Assembly: GCF_001050345.1 (NCBI RefSeq) | Contig: NZ_LFMW01000001.1 | Location: 434,001 to 498,000 of the forward strand | Origin: Pseudomonas fildesensis | GTDB lineage: Bacteria; Pseudomonadota; Gammaproteobacteria; Pseudomonadales; Pseudomonadaceae | Direction: 5' to 3' | DNA: 64,000 bases | Part shown: positions 49,151-57,574 of the stretch, piece after piece | How positions within the stretch are numbered: position 1 is the first letter of the stretch | Layout of the letters: each line of letters starts with the position of its first letter | The notes under the pieces: model-generated | What the model was told of the DNA's origin: nothing | The model's input: the letters and a program-made list of their open reading frames with translations, nothing else | Databases searched by the model: none | Position numbers and translations under genes: made by a program

Positions 49151-49166
49151 CTGTATAAGTAGACAG
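49151..49166 (-). promoter_or_regulatory. LexA box of recA
   Basis: CTGTATAAGTAGACAG, matching CTGT-N8-ACAG, lies 41 bases above the recA start and overlaps where its promoter must be. Confidence 0.88.
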
Positions 49167-49193
49167 TATTGTTCCACAAAGATCGGAGATCGC

Positions 49194-49694
49194 CTACCCC
49201 TGATTTTCTATTTCTGCTGCAGCTCGTCGCAACAAGCCCTCTAACGCGGCCTTTACCGTTTGTCGGCGGACTTCATCGCGGTCGCCGGGGAAGTGCTGCA
49301 ACTCAGCCGTGACCTCGTCGCCAACACCAAAGGCCAGCCACACCGTGCCCACCGGTTTTTCCGGCGAGCCGCCATCCGGCCCCGCCACACCGCTGACGGC
49401 CACGGCAAAACGTGCCAGGCTTTTTTCCTGCGCGCCCCTGACCATCGCCTCCACCACTTCCTGACTGACGGCGCCCACTTTGGCGAACAATGCTTCCGGC
49501 ACATTCAACTGCCGCGTCTTCTGCCCATTGGAATAGGTGACGTATCCCGCCTCGAACCAGGCCGAGCTGCCCGGTATCCGCGTGATGGCCTCAGCGATAC
49601 CGCCGCCGGTACAGGACTCGGCGGTGGTGACGTGGGCATTGAGCACTTGTAAACGTCGGCCCAGATCAGCAGCTAGTTGGGTGATTTCTTTCAC
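49194..49694 (-). CDS. pncC: CinA-C/PncC family nicotinamide-nucleotide amidohydrolase
   Basis: 166 residues. Motif [34 protein letters not shown] at about 21-54 with the nucleophile Ser. Deamidates NMN. GTG start with AGGAG. Only the CinA C-terminal domain is present, as usual next to recA in Pseudomonas. It marks the left boundary of the tailocin locus. Confidence 0.93.
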   Translation of the reverse strand: MKEITQLAADLGRRLQVLNAHVTTAESCTGGGIAEAITRIPGSSAWFEAGYVTYSNGQKTRQLNVPEALFAKVGAVSQEVVEAMVRGAQEKSLARFAVAVSGVAGPDGGSPEKPVGTVWLAFGVGDEVTAELQHFPGDRDEVRRQTVKAALEGLLRRAAAEIENQG

Positions 49695-49775
49695 GGTCGT
49701 CTCCTGGAGTGGGCGGGCGTTTGCCTACCCTACAGGAGCAAATCCCACGCGCAAGTGACAGTCTGGATCAAGCGG

Positions 49776-50276
49776 TTAACGGGCTACGGCACGCGCATAC
49801 GCCTGGCAGGCTCGCAAGGCAATCAGGGCGTTATCACCGTCGTCGGTGATGCTGATAATTCGCTGAGCATGCGCCGGGTCAAGTCGGGCTCGCGGGGCTG
49901 CATGAACCACGCCGCCGGCGGTGGCGGGGGTTGGCATTGCGCAGCCCAGGGCGGGGTCGGCAGCGTCGATAAGGACTGACAACCGCACATCAGCAGTGGC
50001 CAGGCGGTCGCGCAGAGCAGCTTGGTTACGTTGCGCATCACTCAGCTCCTGGGCATGTTGTTGATCGCGGGCGCTGAGTTTTCGCTCCAGGGCCAGCCGT
50101 TTGTCTTGCTCAGCCTGCTGTCGATTCAGGGCCGCCAGGTGTTGCTGGCTGAGTGACTGCGCGTGATCAGCCGATTGCCGCTCAAGTTGTGCGGCATATC
50201 GCCAGGCTTGTACCTGCCAGGTAACTGCCATCAGCAAACAAACACCAATCAACTGGAACATCCCTAAGAAACGCAT
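49776..50276 (-). CDS. Rz-like inner-membrane spanin
   Basis: 166 residues. N-terminal membrane anchor (FLGMFQLIGVCLLMAVTW) then a coiled coil (QAWRYAAQLERQSADHAQSLSQQHLAALNRQQAEQDKRLALERKL). With Rz1 it forms the spanin that fuses inner and outer membranes in the last step of lysis. Starts 13 bases inside the end of the endolysin gene. Last gene of the tailocin. Confidence 0.83.
   Translation of the reverse strand: MRFLGMFQLIGVCLLMAVTWQVQAWRYAAQLERQSADHAQSLSQQHLAALNRQQAEQDKRLALERKLSARDQQHAQELSDAQRNQAALRDRLATADVRLSVLIDAADPALGCAMPTPATAGGVVHAAPRARLDPAHAQRIISITDDGDNALIALRACQAYARAVAR
49823..50038 (-). CDS. Rz1-like outer-membrane spanin, nested in Rz
   Basis: 71 residues in another frame wholly inside the Rz gene. 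A lipoprotein signal (LLCATAWPLLMCGC) then a proline-rich body (PTPPWAAQCQPPPPP), the hallmark of Rz1. AGGAG seven bases before the ATG; a GTG one codon upstream is possible. The nested arrangement is as in lambda and P2-like phages. Confidence 0.82.
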   Translation of the reverse strand: MRNVTKLLCATAWPLLMCGCQSLSTLPTPPWAAQCQPPPPPAAWFMQPREPDLTRRMLSELSASPTTVITP

Positions 50277-50821
50277 AACACCACCTTCGCCCGCGCCCAT
50301 AGCTGCAAACGGTCCTCCAGGCCGTTGAGGCCGCCGTTGATGCGCCGGGTGATGGTGGTGAATTGGTCCTTGTCAGCGAGTTCATTCAGGCCATTGCTTT
50401 GCCAAAACCAGGCGGCAGATTCGGTAGCCCATTGCGGCTGCTCCAGCAGTTCCGGGTGTCGCAACAAGCGATCGTCGCCGAACAGCGCTTGGCTGCACGC
50501 TAAATAGTTGCGACGCCCGGTGATCTGAATCAGCCCCCTGCCCCGGTACTTCTGGCCATCGCCGTCGGCTTCGGGGGTGTTGCCCAGGCGGGCGGCCAAG
50601 GTGCCAGTATCGTATTTGCTGAGGTATTGATCGCTGCCCAGTTCGCGGACGTAGCGCAGTTCGCCGGATTCGTGCCCGATTTGGGCGAGGAAGGCCGCGG
50701 TGCGTTGGGGACTGTTGATCCGGTAAAGGTCCATAGCTGCATTTAGAGCACTTAAAAAAAGGCCCGCTCTAAGGCGAGCACCCGGCATGACGTCAAGAAG
50801 CTGGGAAAGTGTTATCACCAT
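50264..50821 (-). CDS. Tailocin endolysin, GH19 chitinase/lysozyme type
   Basis: 185 residues. GH19 core: AQIGHESGELRYV (catalytic Glu), GDGQKYRGRGLIQITGRRNY and INGGLNGLEDR. Cleaves peptidoglycan to release particles. Signal peptide absent, so it needs the holin at 61.3 kb. Start at MVITLSQLLD. Confidence 0.92.
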   Translation of the reverse strand: MVITLSQLLDVMPGARLRAGLFLSALNAAMDLYRINSPQRTAAFLAQIGHESGELRYVRELGSDQYLSKYDTGTLAARLGNTPEADGDGQKYRGRGLIQITGRRNYLACSQALFGDDRLLRHPELLEQPQWATESAAWFWQSNGLNELADKDQFTTITRRINGGLNGLEDRLQLWARAKVVLCVS

Positions 50822-50843
50822 TGGTTTTACTCTTGAAAAGCCT

Positions 50844-51854
50844 CTATACCGACAACCCACCCGCCGTGATCGAGCTGCGATAACCCGTCACCGGATCGCC
50901 GACATGAACCACCTGCTTCATCGACCATCGCCCCCGCATGTACGAAGGCCAAGTTTCATCCAGTAGCAACAACCCCTCGGCGGCCAGCAACGGGTTACCT
51001 GGGCAATCGATCATCAGCTTCAAACCCTCACGCCCCACACGGCGCAGTTCGCCTTCGGCCACGGCGCGGGCTTCAGCTTCATCCTGAAAGCGTTGGCGCA
51101 AGGTTTTGAACGGGGCATTCCCGACCTGAACCACGCGCTGCTTGCCCCCTGCGGCATCCCACCAGGTGGCGCGGCTGCCCTCGTACTTCGCACGTGATGT
51201 TTCGTCGAGCTTGGCGCTGATGAAGGCGTGTTCACCGGGGCGGTTGTCCTCGGTCACGGATAACGTCACCTCGGGCAATAGCTGGTTGGAGAGCGACTTG
51301 ACCTGCCCGGCTTCGGCCAGCACATACAGTTCGTTGATCGGTTTGGTGACGGCGTTGTAGCGTTTTGCAAGGCGTGTGATGAACGCCATGTCGCTTTCGT
51401 TGGACTGGTCGATGTGCGTTATCGCAATAGCATCCAGCGTCGGCGCCACACGGGGTGAAAACCCGTGACGGCTGACCAGCAGGCGAAACAACGCACCCAA
51501 GGTGGTCGGCCCGTAACTGGCAGATCGACGCTGGCGATAGCCGCTGGCGTCCGCCACGCTGAACGGCGCTGCAGTCGCCACGATCATCAAGCGCATGGGA
51601 AACAGCACCGGGGTTCGCTGGGTGACGACAAACTCGCCCTTTTCCACCAACCCCGATTCCACATAACCGACGCGCAAGCCGATCTTGCCACTCAGGCTCG
51701 GCAGGCCTTCCAGCCCCTCGATATTAAGGGTCAACTCAAGCCGATCAGACTCAATACCGGCGGCATCGGTGTGGCTCCAGTGCATCAGGCGCTGATTGAG
51801 CAACGCCGCATTGGCGCCGTAAAACTCGACGATTGGCGTAAATCCCTGTGCCAT
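50844..51854 (-). CDS. Tail protein D (baseplate hub, P2 gpD-like)
   Basis: 336 residues of the late control D family (FTPIVEFYGANAALLNQRLMHWSHTDAAGIESDRLELTLN is the family's N-terminal pattern). Hub of the baseplate below the tube, binding the spike. Part of the U-X-D set in P2 order. Confidence 0.9.
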   Translation of the reverse strand: MAQGFTPIVEFYGANAALLNQRLMHWSHTDAAGIESDRLELTLNIEGLEGLPSLSGKIGLRVGYVESGLVEKGEFVVTQRTPVLFPMRLMIVATAAPFSVADASGYRQRRSASYGPTTLGALFRLLVSRHGFSPRVAPTLDAIAITHIDQSNESDMAFITRLAKRYNAVTKPINELYVLAEAGQVKSLSNQLLPEVTLSVTEDNRPGEHAFISAKLDETSRAKYEGSRATWWDAAGGKQRVVQVGNAPFKTLRQRFQDEAEARAVAEGELRRVGREGLKLMIDCPGNPLLAAEGLLLLDETWPSYMRGRWSMKQVVHVGDPVTGYRSSITAGGLSV

Positions 51855-51863
51855 ACAACCTCC

Positions 51864-52076
51864 TTAATCCCATGCCAAAACGGGCCGTACCGCACCCGGC
51901 CGCGATTGCATTTCCGGCACGATGACCCACACCCCGGCAGGTAGAGCCGGGCCGTATTCGGCGAGCGCAGGGTTCAGGCGCCAAAGGGTTTCTTCCGCCG
52001 CGTCATCGCAACGACCCAACTCTCGGTAGAGCAGCAGGTTGACCGAATCACCGGCAATACTTCGCACTCTACGCAT
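51864..52076 (-). CDS. Tail protein X (LysM-like, P2 gpX)
   Basis: 70 residues starting MRRVRSIAGDSV, containing a LysM-like module (GDSVNLLLYRELGRCDDAAEETLWRLNPALAEYGP and LPAGVWVIVP). Its start overlaps the end of gene U by 8 bases. Minor tail protein between U and D. Confidence 0.88.
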   Translation of the reverse strand: MRRVRSIAGDSVNLLLYRELGRCDDAAEETLWRLNPALAEYGPALPAGVWVIVPEMQSRPGAVRPVLAWD

Positions 52077-52452
52077 TGACGAACTCCTCCAGTTCAAGGA
52101 CCCAGGTCATGCTCATGGCGGTGCCGTCATCGATCACATTGCCCTGGGTTTCCACGAGCGAATTGATCCGCCAGAGCCCCCAATTACGGCCGATGCCATC
52201 GACCAGGGGCAGCGGTGCCCGCGCATTTTGCAGCGCGCGCAATTCGTCCAGTCGCTGCATGCCGATGGCGTACATGGCGGCGCCACCGAACGTGAGCTTT
52301 TCGAGCTTTTGCCCGTTCTGACGTGACTGGGGCTTGCTGGCAATAATCGCCAGGTCACTCCAGCCGCCGTCGCTGTTGCGGATCAACGAGGAATAGGCAA
52401 ACCCTCGGGACAGCCCAAAAATGAAGTCGCCCAGTACCATTTGTTGTCGCAT
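52069..52452 (-). CDS. Tail protein U (P2 gpU)
   Basis: 127 residues; LGDFIFGLSRGFAYSSLIRNSDGGW and MGLQRLDEL-type helix region typical of gpU, the tail-end terminator. ATG overlaps the tape measure TGA by one base. Confidence 0.88.
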   Translation of the reverse strand: MRQQMVLGDFIFGLSRGFAYSSLIRNSDGGWSDLAIIASKPQSRQNGQKLEKLTFGGAAMYAIGMQRLDELRALQNARAPLPLVDGIGRNWGLWRINSLVETQGNVIDDGTAMSMTWVLELEEFVNA

Positions 52453-53927
52453 CAATCACCTCCTGGATCGGCCAGTGCCGCGTTGCGCCGGATCCCCAGA
52501 GAGTCGGTGACCATCGGCATGCATTGGAATTGCAGGGCCTGGATCACTTGATTGACGACCTGCTGGGCATCGGCGGGGTTGACGCCGGTGATCTGGATGC
52601 TCGGGGCAATGGTGACCTGGACGCTGTCCGTGCGGGCACTGTTGAGCTCCTTGCTCACCGTGTTGGGGGCTGGCAGACGATCACTTGCGCCGAACAGTTT
52701 GTCACCGAGCCAGGAGCCCGCCTCGCTGCCCAGCAAACCGCCGATGGCGCCGCCGACAGCGGTGCCGATGCCCGGGAAAACCAGTGTGCCAAGGGCCGCT
52801 CCGGCGGAGGCGCCAGCCCAGGCGCCACCGGCTGTGGAGAGGCCGGTACCGATGGCTTTTGCGTCGCCGTTGCGAACGCCCTGGATCAGATCCACGGCGG
52901 TGTCGGCATACTTCAACGGGCCGAGGCGGCGGGCGCCGAACGACTCCAGACGGGTCATCGCTCCGGCCAGGCGGGAGGTAGGCACGCCGGGTGAATGGGC
53001 CGCAGGCGCAGGGCGTGGAGTAGGAACTGAGGTTTGAAGTGTATTGTGAGTTTTACCTCCTGCGTCTCCGGGCATGGCAACCACACCACGCTCCAATGCC
53101 CCGATCAAACCGAGGTTCTTAGCGCCACCGTTGCCAAGGCCCTGACGACTGCTGGAGGGGGACAAAGCCGACGTCCCGGCGTGGAAGCTTGCCCGAGAGC
53201 CACCGAACACAGCCTTGCTCTGCCCATCAAAAACACCACGCAGCAACGTCCTCACCTTGCCGGTTTTTTTACCGGAGCCTGAGCTAGCTCTCTTTCCGGA
53301 GTTTTTTGGCTCACCCGCACGACCATTGTCAGGAGGCATGAAGATGTTCGGGGGTTTGGGCGCAAGAAGAGGTTCGCCAGGGCAGCAGCAGTCCTTGCCC
53401 TTGCTGTCGTCCTTGAGCCATTTGCGCGTGCTAGGAATCTTCTCTGCGATTTTATCAATCGCCTTACCCGAGACTCTGCTCTTAAGGGTGTCCCACACGC
53501 TGGACATTAGTTCCTTGCCGACGAACTTACCGGCATCCGCCCCCATCTCAAGGCCTTTGTCGACCCAGGATCCGGCAACTGGCGCCGGTTCTTTCTGCTC
53601 ACCCCCAGACGTCACGGAGCGGGTATCCACCGTCTTGATTGCCAACGAATCCCCGGTAATGAACAACGTGCTATTGAGCGTTTCCAGTGTCTCGCGCAGG
53701 CGCACTTGCTCCAGCGTCAAAGCGTTGATATCCACGCTGACATTCACCAGCGCCACGCTGAGTTCCGATTCTGGTTGCGGCGTAGCATCGAGGCTGGAAG
53801 CCCCGACAAAGTTATCGTGAAGCGGCGCCAGCACACTGTTGAGATCCGCATCACCCGACAGGCCGGCAAAGGTCATCCAGCGTTTGTCTTCTTCCGCGAG
53901 CCTGAGCCCATATTGAGTCTCTTGCAT
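52452..53927 (-). CDS. Tail tape measure protein
   Basis: 491 residues, short for the family (P2 gpT is about 815). N-terminal helical part with coiled-coil (VDINALTLEQVRLRETLETLN), a middle Ser/Gly/Pro-rich stretch holding CCCPGEP, and a C-terminal glycine-rich membrane-like segment (GAWAGASAGAALGTLVFPGIGTAVGGAIGGLLGSEAG). Sets tube length and perhaps forms the pore; at about 0.15 nm per residue the tail would be near 74 nm. That figure is inferred from length alone. Confidence 0.83.
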   Translation of the reverse strand: MQETQYGLRLAEEDKRWMTFAGLSGDADLNSVLAPLHDNFVGASSLDATPQPESELSVALVNVSVDINALTLEQVRLRETLETLNSTLFITGDSLAIKTVDTRSVTSGGEQKEPAPVAGSWVDKGLEMGADAGKFVGKELMSSVWDTLKSRVSGKAIDKIAEKIPSTRKWLKDDSKGKDCCCPGEPLLAPKPPNIFMPPDNGRAGEPKNSGKRASSGSGKKTGKVRTLLRGVFDGQSKAVFGGSRASFHAGTSALSPSSSRQGLGNGGAKNLGLIGALERGVVAMPGDAGGKTHNTLQTSVPTPRPAPAAHSPGVPTSRLAGAMTRLESFGARRLGPLKYADTAVDLIQGVRNGDAKAIGTGLSTAGGAWAGASAGAALGTLVFPGIGTAVGGAIGGLLGSEAGSWLGDKLFGASDRLPAPNTVSKELNSARTDSVQVTIAPSIQITGVNPADAQQVVNQVIQALQFQCMPMVTDSLGIRRNAALADPGGD

Positions 53928-53933
53928 CCCGCT

Positions 53934-54628
53934 CTACTCCTGTTTAACGCCAAGGCGAGTGATCGCAATGTCGTAGCGGCGCAATGCTTTTCCGGCGTCC
54001 CAGTCGAGGATTTCCGCTTCATTGACCGAGTAAATCAGCGGCACCACATCGAGGATTACTTCGATGTCGCGCTCCGAAAGAAGTCCGCCGGTTGATTTAA
54101 AAAATCGTCGATGCGCTCCTGCAGTTCTGTCCAGTCGGGCACGGTCAAGCCAGCCAGATCAGGGATCATCAGGCCGGTGCAGTGAGCGGTGATGAACTCG
54201 GCGCGCTCTTTGTTGGTGGCGAGTTTTTTCATCACTTTTGTCGCACGCAGGGCGGGCATCTCCAGGGGAAGCGCGGCCAAGGTACGGCCGGCAGCGTCGA
54301 GGGGCAGCAACAATTGCACCTGTTCATGCAGCGTCGATTCATCGCGCTCGCCCCGGAAGAACGATGCGGGGCGAGTCGACATTTCATGTACGTACTGGGC
54401 GATGCTCACGTAGTCCGGGCGCTTGAGTTGGTCGAGCTCTTTTTCCGACAAGCCGGTGGCGAGTTTCGCCAGTTCGAAAAACTGGTCGTCCTCGTCGTCA
54501 CCGGCCCGGGCCAGCGCGTCTTTTTGCGCGGCGTAGTACAGCGGTTTGAGCTGGACCTGCTGGATCGTCGCGCCAGTGTCGGCGGTGATCGGAGACAGCA
54601 GGAGGTGCAGGGGTGGCATCCAGGCCAT
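53934..54628 (-). CDS. Tail assembly chaperone, -1 frameshift fusion (E+E'-like)
   Basis: Same start as the shorter protein; after codon 177 a -1 shift at T-TTT-TTA (54104-54098, in the correct phase) continues KSTGGLLSERDIEVILDVV to a TAG at 53936-53934, adding 54 residues for about 231 in all. The extension lacks its own ribosome site. A dyad (CATCGA / TCGATG) stands about 50 bases downstream of the slip site. This mirrors gpE+E' of P2 and G/GT of lambda. Confidence 0.7.
54056..54628 (-). CDS. Tail assembly chaperone (gpE-like), 0-frame product
   Basis: 190 residues, predicted helical. Sits between tube and tape measure, where contractile phages encode their chaperone pair. The frame ends FLNQPADFFRSATSK. 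A slippery T-TTT-TTA seven codons past residue 170 lets a fraction of ribosomes make the longer form. Function assigned from position and the frameshift signal rather than clear sequence likeness. Confidence 0.75.
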   Translation of the reverse strand: MAWMPPLHLLLSPITADTGATIQQVQLKPLYYAAQKDALARAGDDEDDQFFELAKLATGLSEKELDQLKRPDYVSIAQYVHEMSTRPASFFRGERDESTLHEQVQLLLPLDAAGRTLAALPLEMPALRATKVMKKLATNKERAEFITAHCTGLMIPDLAGLTVPDWTELQERIDDFLNQPADFFRSATSK

Positions 54629-54679
54629 GGGGCAATTCCTTGGTTAAGTATGGGGGCGAGCACGCCCGCCCCCTGGGTG

Positions 54680-55186
54680 TTACGGCATTAGTACCGCACG
54701 GCGGGCGTCGCCGAGAATATCGACGCCGTTGAGCACGAACTTCTGGGTGCGCACGTCGATGTCGATCACCGGAATGCCGTTTTCCAGACGGTTGTAGGTG
54801 CGGCAGGACAGTTCCAGGGTGGTGGTGGCCTTGGTGTTCATCACCATCGCCGCCTCGGCCAGGGATTTGAGCTTGCCGCCGACGGTGTGGTAAGTGAAGT
54901 AGGTCTTGCCGTCCTGGTCCTGGCCGGCTTCTCGCACGTTCAGCAGGATGTCGTCACCCAGGCGCACGCCCAGGGCCAGCATGATTTCCGGGCCGGCGCC
55001 TTGCAGGACCAAGGTAGCAACCAGGGGTTTGCCGCTCTTGGCCATTTCTTCGGCAATGAAACGGCCGCCGGTCATGGCCTCCATCTCGAACTCGATCTTC
55101 GGTGGCGTGAACGAATCCACGGTTGCGGACAACGGCAGGCCCTGAAGGGTGGCCGCAATGGCCTGTCTGACTCGGTTGGTAAACAT
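54680..55186 (-). CDS. Major tail tube protein (FII)
   Basis: 168 residues; P2 FII family (KIEFEMEAMTGGRFIAEEMAKSGKPLVATLVLQGAGPEI). Forms the rigid tube driven through the target envelope. Overlaps the sheath stop by one base. Confidence 0.93.
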   Translation of the reverse strand: MFTNRVRQAIAATLQGLPLSATVDSFTPPKIEFEMEAMTGGRFIAEEMAKSGKPLVATLVLQGAGPEIMLALGVRLGDDILLNVREAGQDQDGKTYFTYHTVGGKLKSLAEAAMVMNTKATTTLELSCRTYNRLENGIPVIDIDVRTQKFVLNGVDILGDARRAVLMP

Positions 55187-56351
55187 TAGAGAACGTCCTC
55201 CAGGAACTGCTCGATGATTTCATCGCGGGCGTTGAGTTGATAAACCATGTGTTCGTTCGGCGCGTAGCGGCCGTAGTCGATGACGATGAACCAGGTGCCG
55301 TTCTTGTACTTCTCGACGCTGTTCAGTTCCGGGTGCAGGTACACGCTGCCGCCGGGAATGGTTTCGTCGGCGACCAGGGTTTGCAGCCAGTCGTTGATGC
55401 GCTTGACCTCCTGGTCCATGAAGGACTTGGTGAGGTTCTTGGCCATGGCTTTCTGGCCGGCCTTGACCAGCTTGCGGCTAATCGCATCTTCCAGACCGAC
55501 GTAGCTGATGAACTTGCCGGTGATGGAGCGGTTACCCAGCAGCGAGAACCCGCCGAGGATGGTGCGGGCGTAGTAGCTCACGCCGTAGCGGTTGAGCAGA
55601 TCGCCTTCGGTGGAGGTGTCGAGGATGTTGTACTCGACCACGCGGGAAACATCCTCGGCGAACGTCACCTGATTGCCCGGGCTTTCCCACTGCTTGACCT
55701 TGGCCAGTGCTGCAATAGCCAAAGAGGACGGCGACAGGAATACGTTTTTCTTCGCGGCCTTGGAGTACACCGCCGGCATGTTGTGCACCAGCAGGCAACG
55801 GTCGAAACCGAGGTCGGCACCGCCCAGTTCGCCGCTGTAGGTCACCTGGTCGGCGACCGAGGCGTCCTTGCCATCCAGCACGACGCGAGCCTTGATACGC
55901 TTGCCGAAGGAGGCAAACTCGCCGGCCACGGCCTTGGTGCCGGTGAAGCCTGGGGCGCCGATGATGGTCAGGTCTTCCGGCACGCTGCTCAGGGCAGCCA
56001 GGCCGAGTTTGCGGCCGGTAACGGGTTCGTTGCCGCCGATCACATTGTTGATCGTGTCCGCCGGGGTCGCGCCCTCCTCCACGATCACCACATAGACCGG
56101 CACTTTTACTACCTTGAGTATCTGGTAGACGGCGTGGAACAGCGTGCCACTCTCCGCGCCGGTGGGGTCCAGCAGCGCTTGGGTGGTGAAGCTATTGATG
56201 CGAAACGGCGCATTTTTCGGGATCGACGCATGGGCATTGGGGCAGTGCCGACCAAGCCGATGACGTTGTCGCCAAGGCCACCCATGGCCTCGGGGGATTC
56301 AGTGGCATTCACAGTGATGCCGTTGTGCTCGAAGTTCAAAACCTCAGCCAT
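55186..56351 (-). pseudogene. Tail sheath protein (FI), frameshifted
   Basis: The contractile sheath. The N-terminus MAEVLNFEHNGITVNATESP runs in one frame to VGTAP, then the family sequence continues in another frame as NAHASIPKNAPFRINSF and on to ARDEIIEQFLEDVL. GCC-CC-AATGCC would need one more C (GCC-CCC-AAT-GCC) to read through as about 388 residues, the normal length. The break is at the GGGG run 56239-56242. Three explanations: a real one-base deletion, a sequencing error in a homopolymer, or, less likely, recoding. As read, the sheath is broken after about 38 residues and the tailocin could not contract. Confidence 0.85.
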
Positions 56352-56353
56352 GA

Positions 56354-56527
56354 TTATTCAGCCTTCTTGGGGGTGGAGTTGAGGACGCGGGTGAGCTCCA
56401 GACGGCCGGCGGTGCGCAGGGCGGATGCTTCGACGTCCAGCAGTTCCAGTTCCTGGCCGACGGTGGACCAGTGGCCGGCGCCGACGGGGAATGGGATGAG
56501 GACGGTGTAGGTTTGGCGGTTGGGCAT
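56354..56527 (-). CDS. Small tailocin protein upstream of the sheath
   Basis: 57 residues starting MPNRQTYTVLIPFPVG, predicted beta-rich with a helical end (EASALRTAGRLELTRVLNSTPKKAE). Position directly before the sheath, and size, fit the small DUF2635-like protein seen beside Mu/P2-like sheaths, but identity is not certain. It is 2 bases from the sheath start, so it is cotranslated. Confidence 0.6.
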   Translation of the reverse strand: MPNRQTYTVLIPFPVGAGHWSTVGQELELLDVEASALRTAGRLELTRVLNSTPKKAE

Positions 56528-56553
56528 GAGTCGAATTCTCCGGATGGAAAACG

Positions 56554-56580
56554 CCAAAGCCCCTGCGAGAGGGGCTTTGG
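56554..56580 (-). terminator. Hairpin between fibre module and sheath module
   Basis: CCAAAGCCCCT / AGGGGCTTTGG, loop 5. It lies between fibre chaperone and the sheath; it may weaken transcription so that fibre proteins and tail proteins are made at different levels. Confidence 0.65.
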
Positions 56581-56606
56581 GGAGGCGAAAAAAACCGCTT
56601 TCGCGG

Positions 56607-56876
56607 TTATTTTGAATATTGTAGAAAGGCAGGCATTTCTGGCCAAACAACCGTGAAAGGATCTCCCACATCTTGCGGGACATCCCGCAACAATTTGCGA
56701 TAGGCAGCAGCTTGAGTACGTTGGACGTCACTCAAAGGGCAGTCCTGAACTTGGGTATGGTCAGTCTCGCGCAACAACTGATCACGACGAACGCGAATAG
56801 AAGACCATTCCAAAAGTTCCAAACCTTCCTTACTGGGAATAAGAGATGGAAAAACATCGATAGAAACATCATTCAT
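56607..56876 (-). CDS. Tail fibre assembly chaperone-like protein
   Basis: 89 residues. C-terminal pattern TQAAAYRKLLRDVPQDVGDPFTVVWPEMP is that of the fibre-assembly family (AYRQALRD-x-VxWP). Lies one base after the fibre gene, the usual place of a Tfa-type chaperone. Confidence 0.78.
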   Translation of the reverse strand: MNDVSIDVFPSLIPSKEGLELLEWSSIRVRRDQLLRETDHTQVQDCPLSDVQRTQAAAYRKLLRDVPQDVGDPFTVVWPEMPAFLQYSK

Positions 56877-57494
56877 TTAAAACACCACCGTTGGCGAAAG
56901 GGACAGCTTCGACTTTATATCTCCAAGCTTAATAGATCGATAGCGACCAACTTGCATCGTATCAATTCGCAACGAAGTCACATAAACATTGGATATCTTG
57001 ATCCGGCAAACAGCATTACCAGCTGTATCAGCATAAATAGTCGGTTCGAATTTACCAAAGCACGATTGATTGATGACTGCCCGTTGCGGTGCATACACGT
57101 AACCAGCAAAGGTTTCGTCCAGTACCAAAGAGCTACCATAACTATAACCACGAATATTTAGCCAAAACATCTGGTCATCAGAATTAATAGAAAACGGCAA
57201 TTTGAAATGGACATACACATTCATCGACGACCCCAAATCAGTTGCGACCATACCACCGGTCGCTCCGACGTCGTAAGGCGCCCCAGTCCCCCAAATTAGC
57301 CCCTGAAAAACACTCATCAAGAGCGTACCGGGCTCACCGGCTTCGCCTACAACATCTTTGAGGGCACGAAAATGATCAAACTCTGCGCGAGCCTGATCCA
57401 TTCGTGCGTCGATGGCGCCAATTTTCCCAGTCACAGCATTTGTCAGGTTATTAGACGCCTGAACCAAGTTAGCTATTTGCGTTTCCGTACTCAA
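56877..57494 (-). CDS. Tail fibre / receptor-binding protein, AT-rich
   Basis: 205 residues. N-terminal coiled coil (ETQIANLVQASNNLTNAVTGKIGAIDARMDQARAEFDHF) is a phage tail attachment-like stalk; the C-terminal part (about 60-205) is beta-rich with no recognised family (FWLNIRGYSYGSSLV, GYVYAPQRAV). The base composition is clearly more AT-rich than in the flanking genes, a mark of recent exchange of the part that fixes host range. Confidence 0.72.
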   Translation of the reverse strand: MSTETQIANLVQASNNLTNAVTGKIGAIDARMDQARAEFDHFRALKDVVGEAGEPGTLLMSVFQGLIWGTGAPYDVGATGGMVATDLGSSMNVYVHFKLPFSINSDDQMFWLNIRGYSYGSSLVLDETFAGYVYAPQRAVINQSCFGKFEPTIYADTAGNAVCRIKISNVYVTSLRIDTMQVGRYRSIKLGDIKSKLSLSPTVVF

Positions 57495-57574
57495 AGTAGT
57501 AGCTCCTTTATTCTGCTAGCTTAGACCGCTCAGCAGCCATAACCAAATGACAACCAAGATGACCTAATACGTTA

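Noticed and set aside
55237..56382. A 381-codon open reading frame antisense to the sheath gene
   Set aside because: It mirrors a well-recognised phage sheath on the other strand; its length comes from GC-rich codon bias, and its translation is Gln/His/Gly/Arg-rich with no family.
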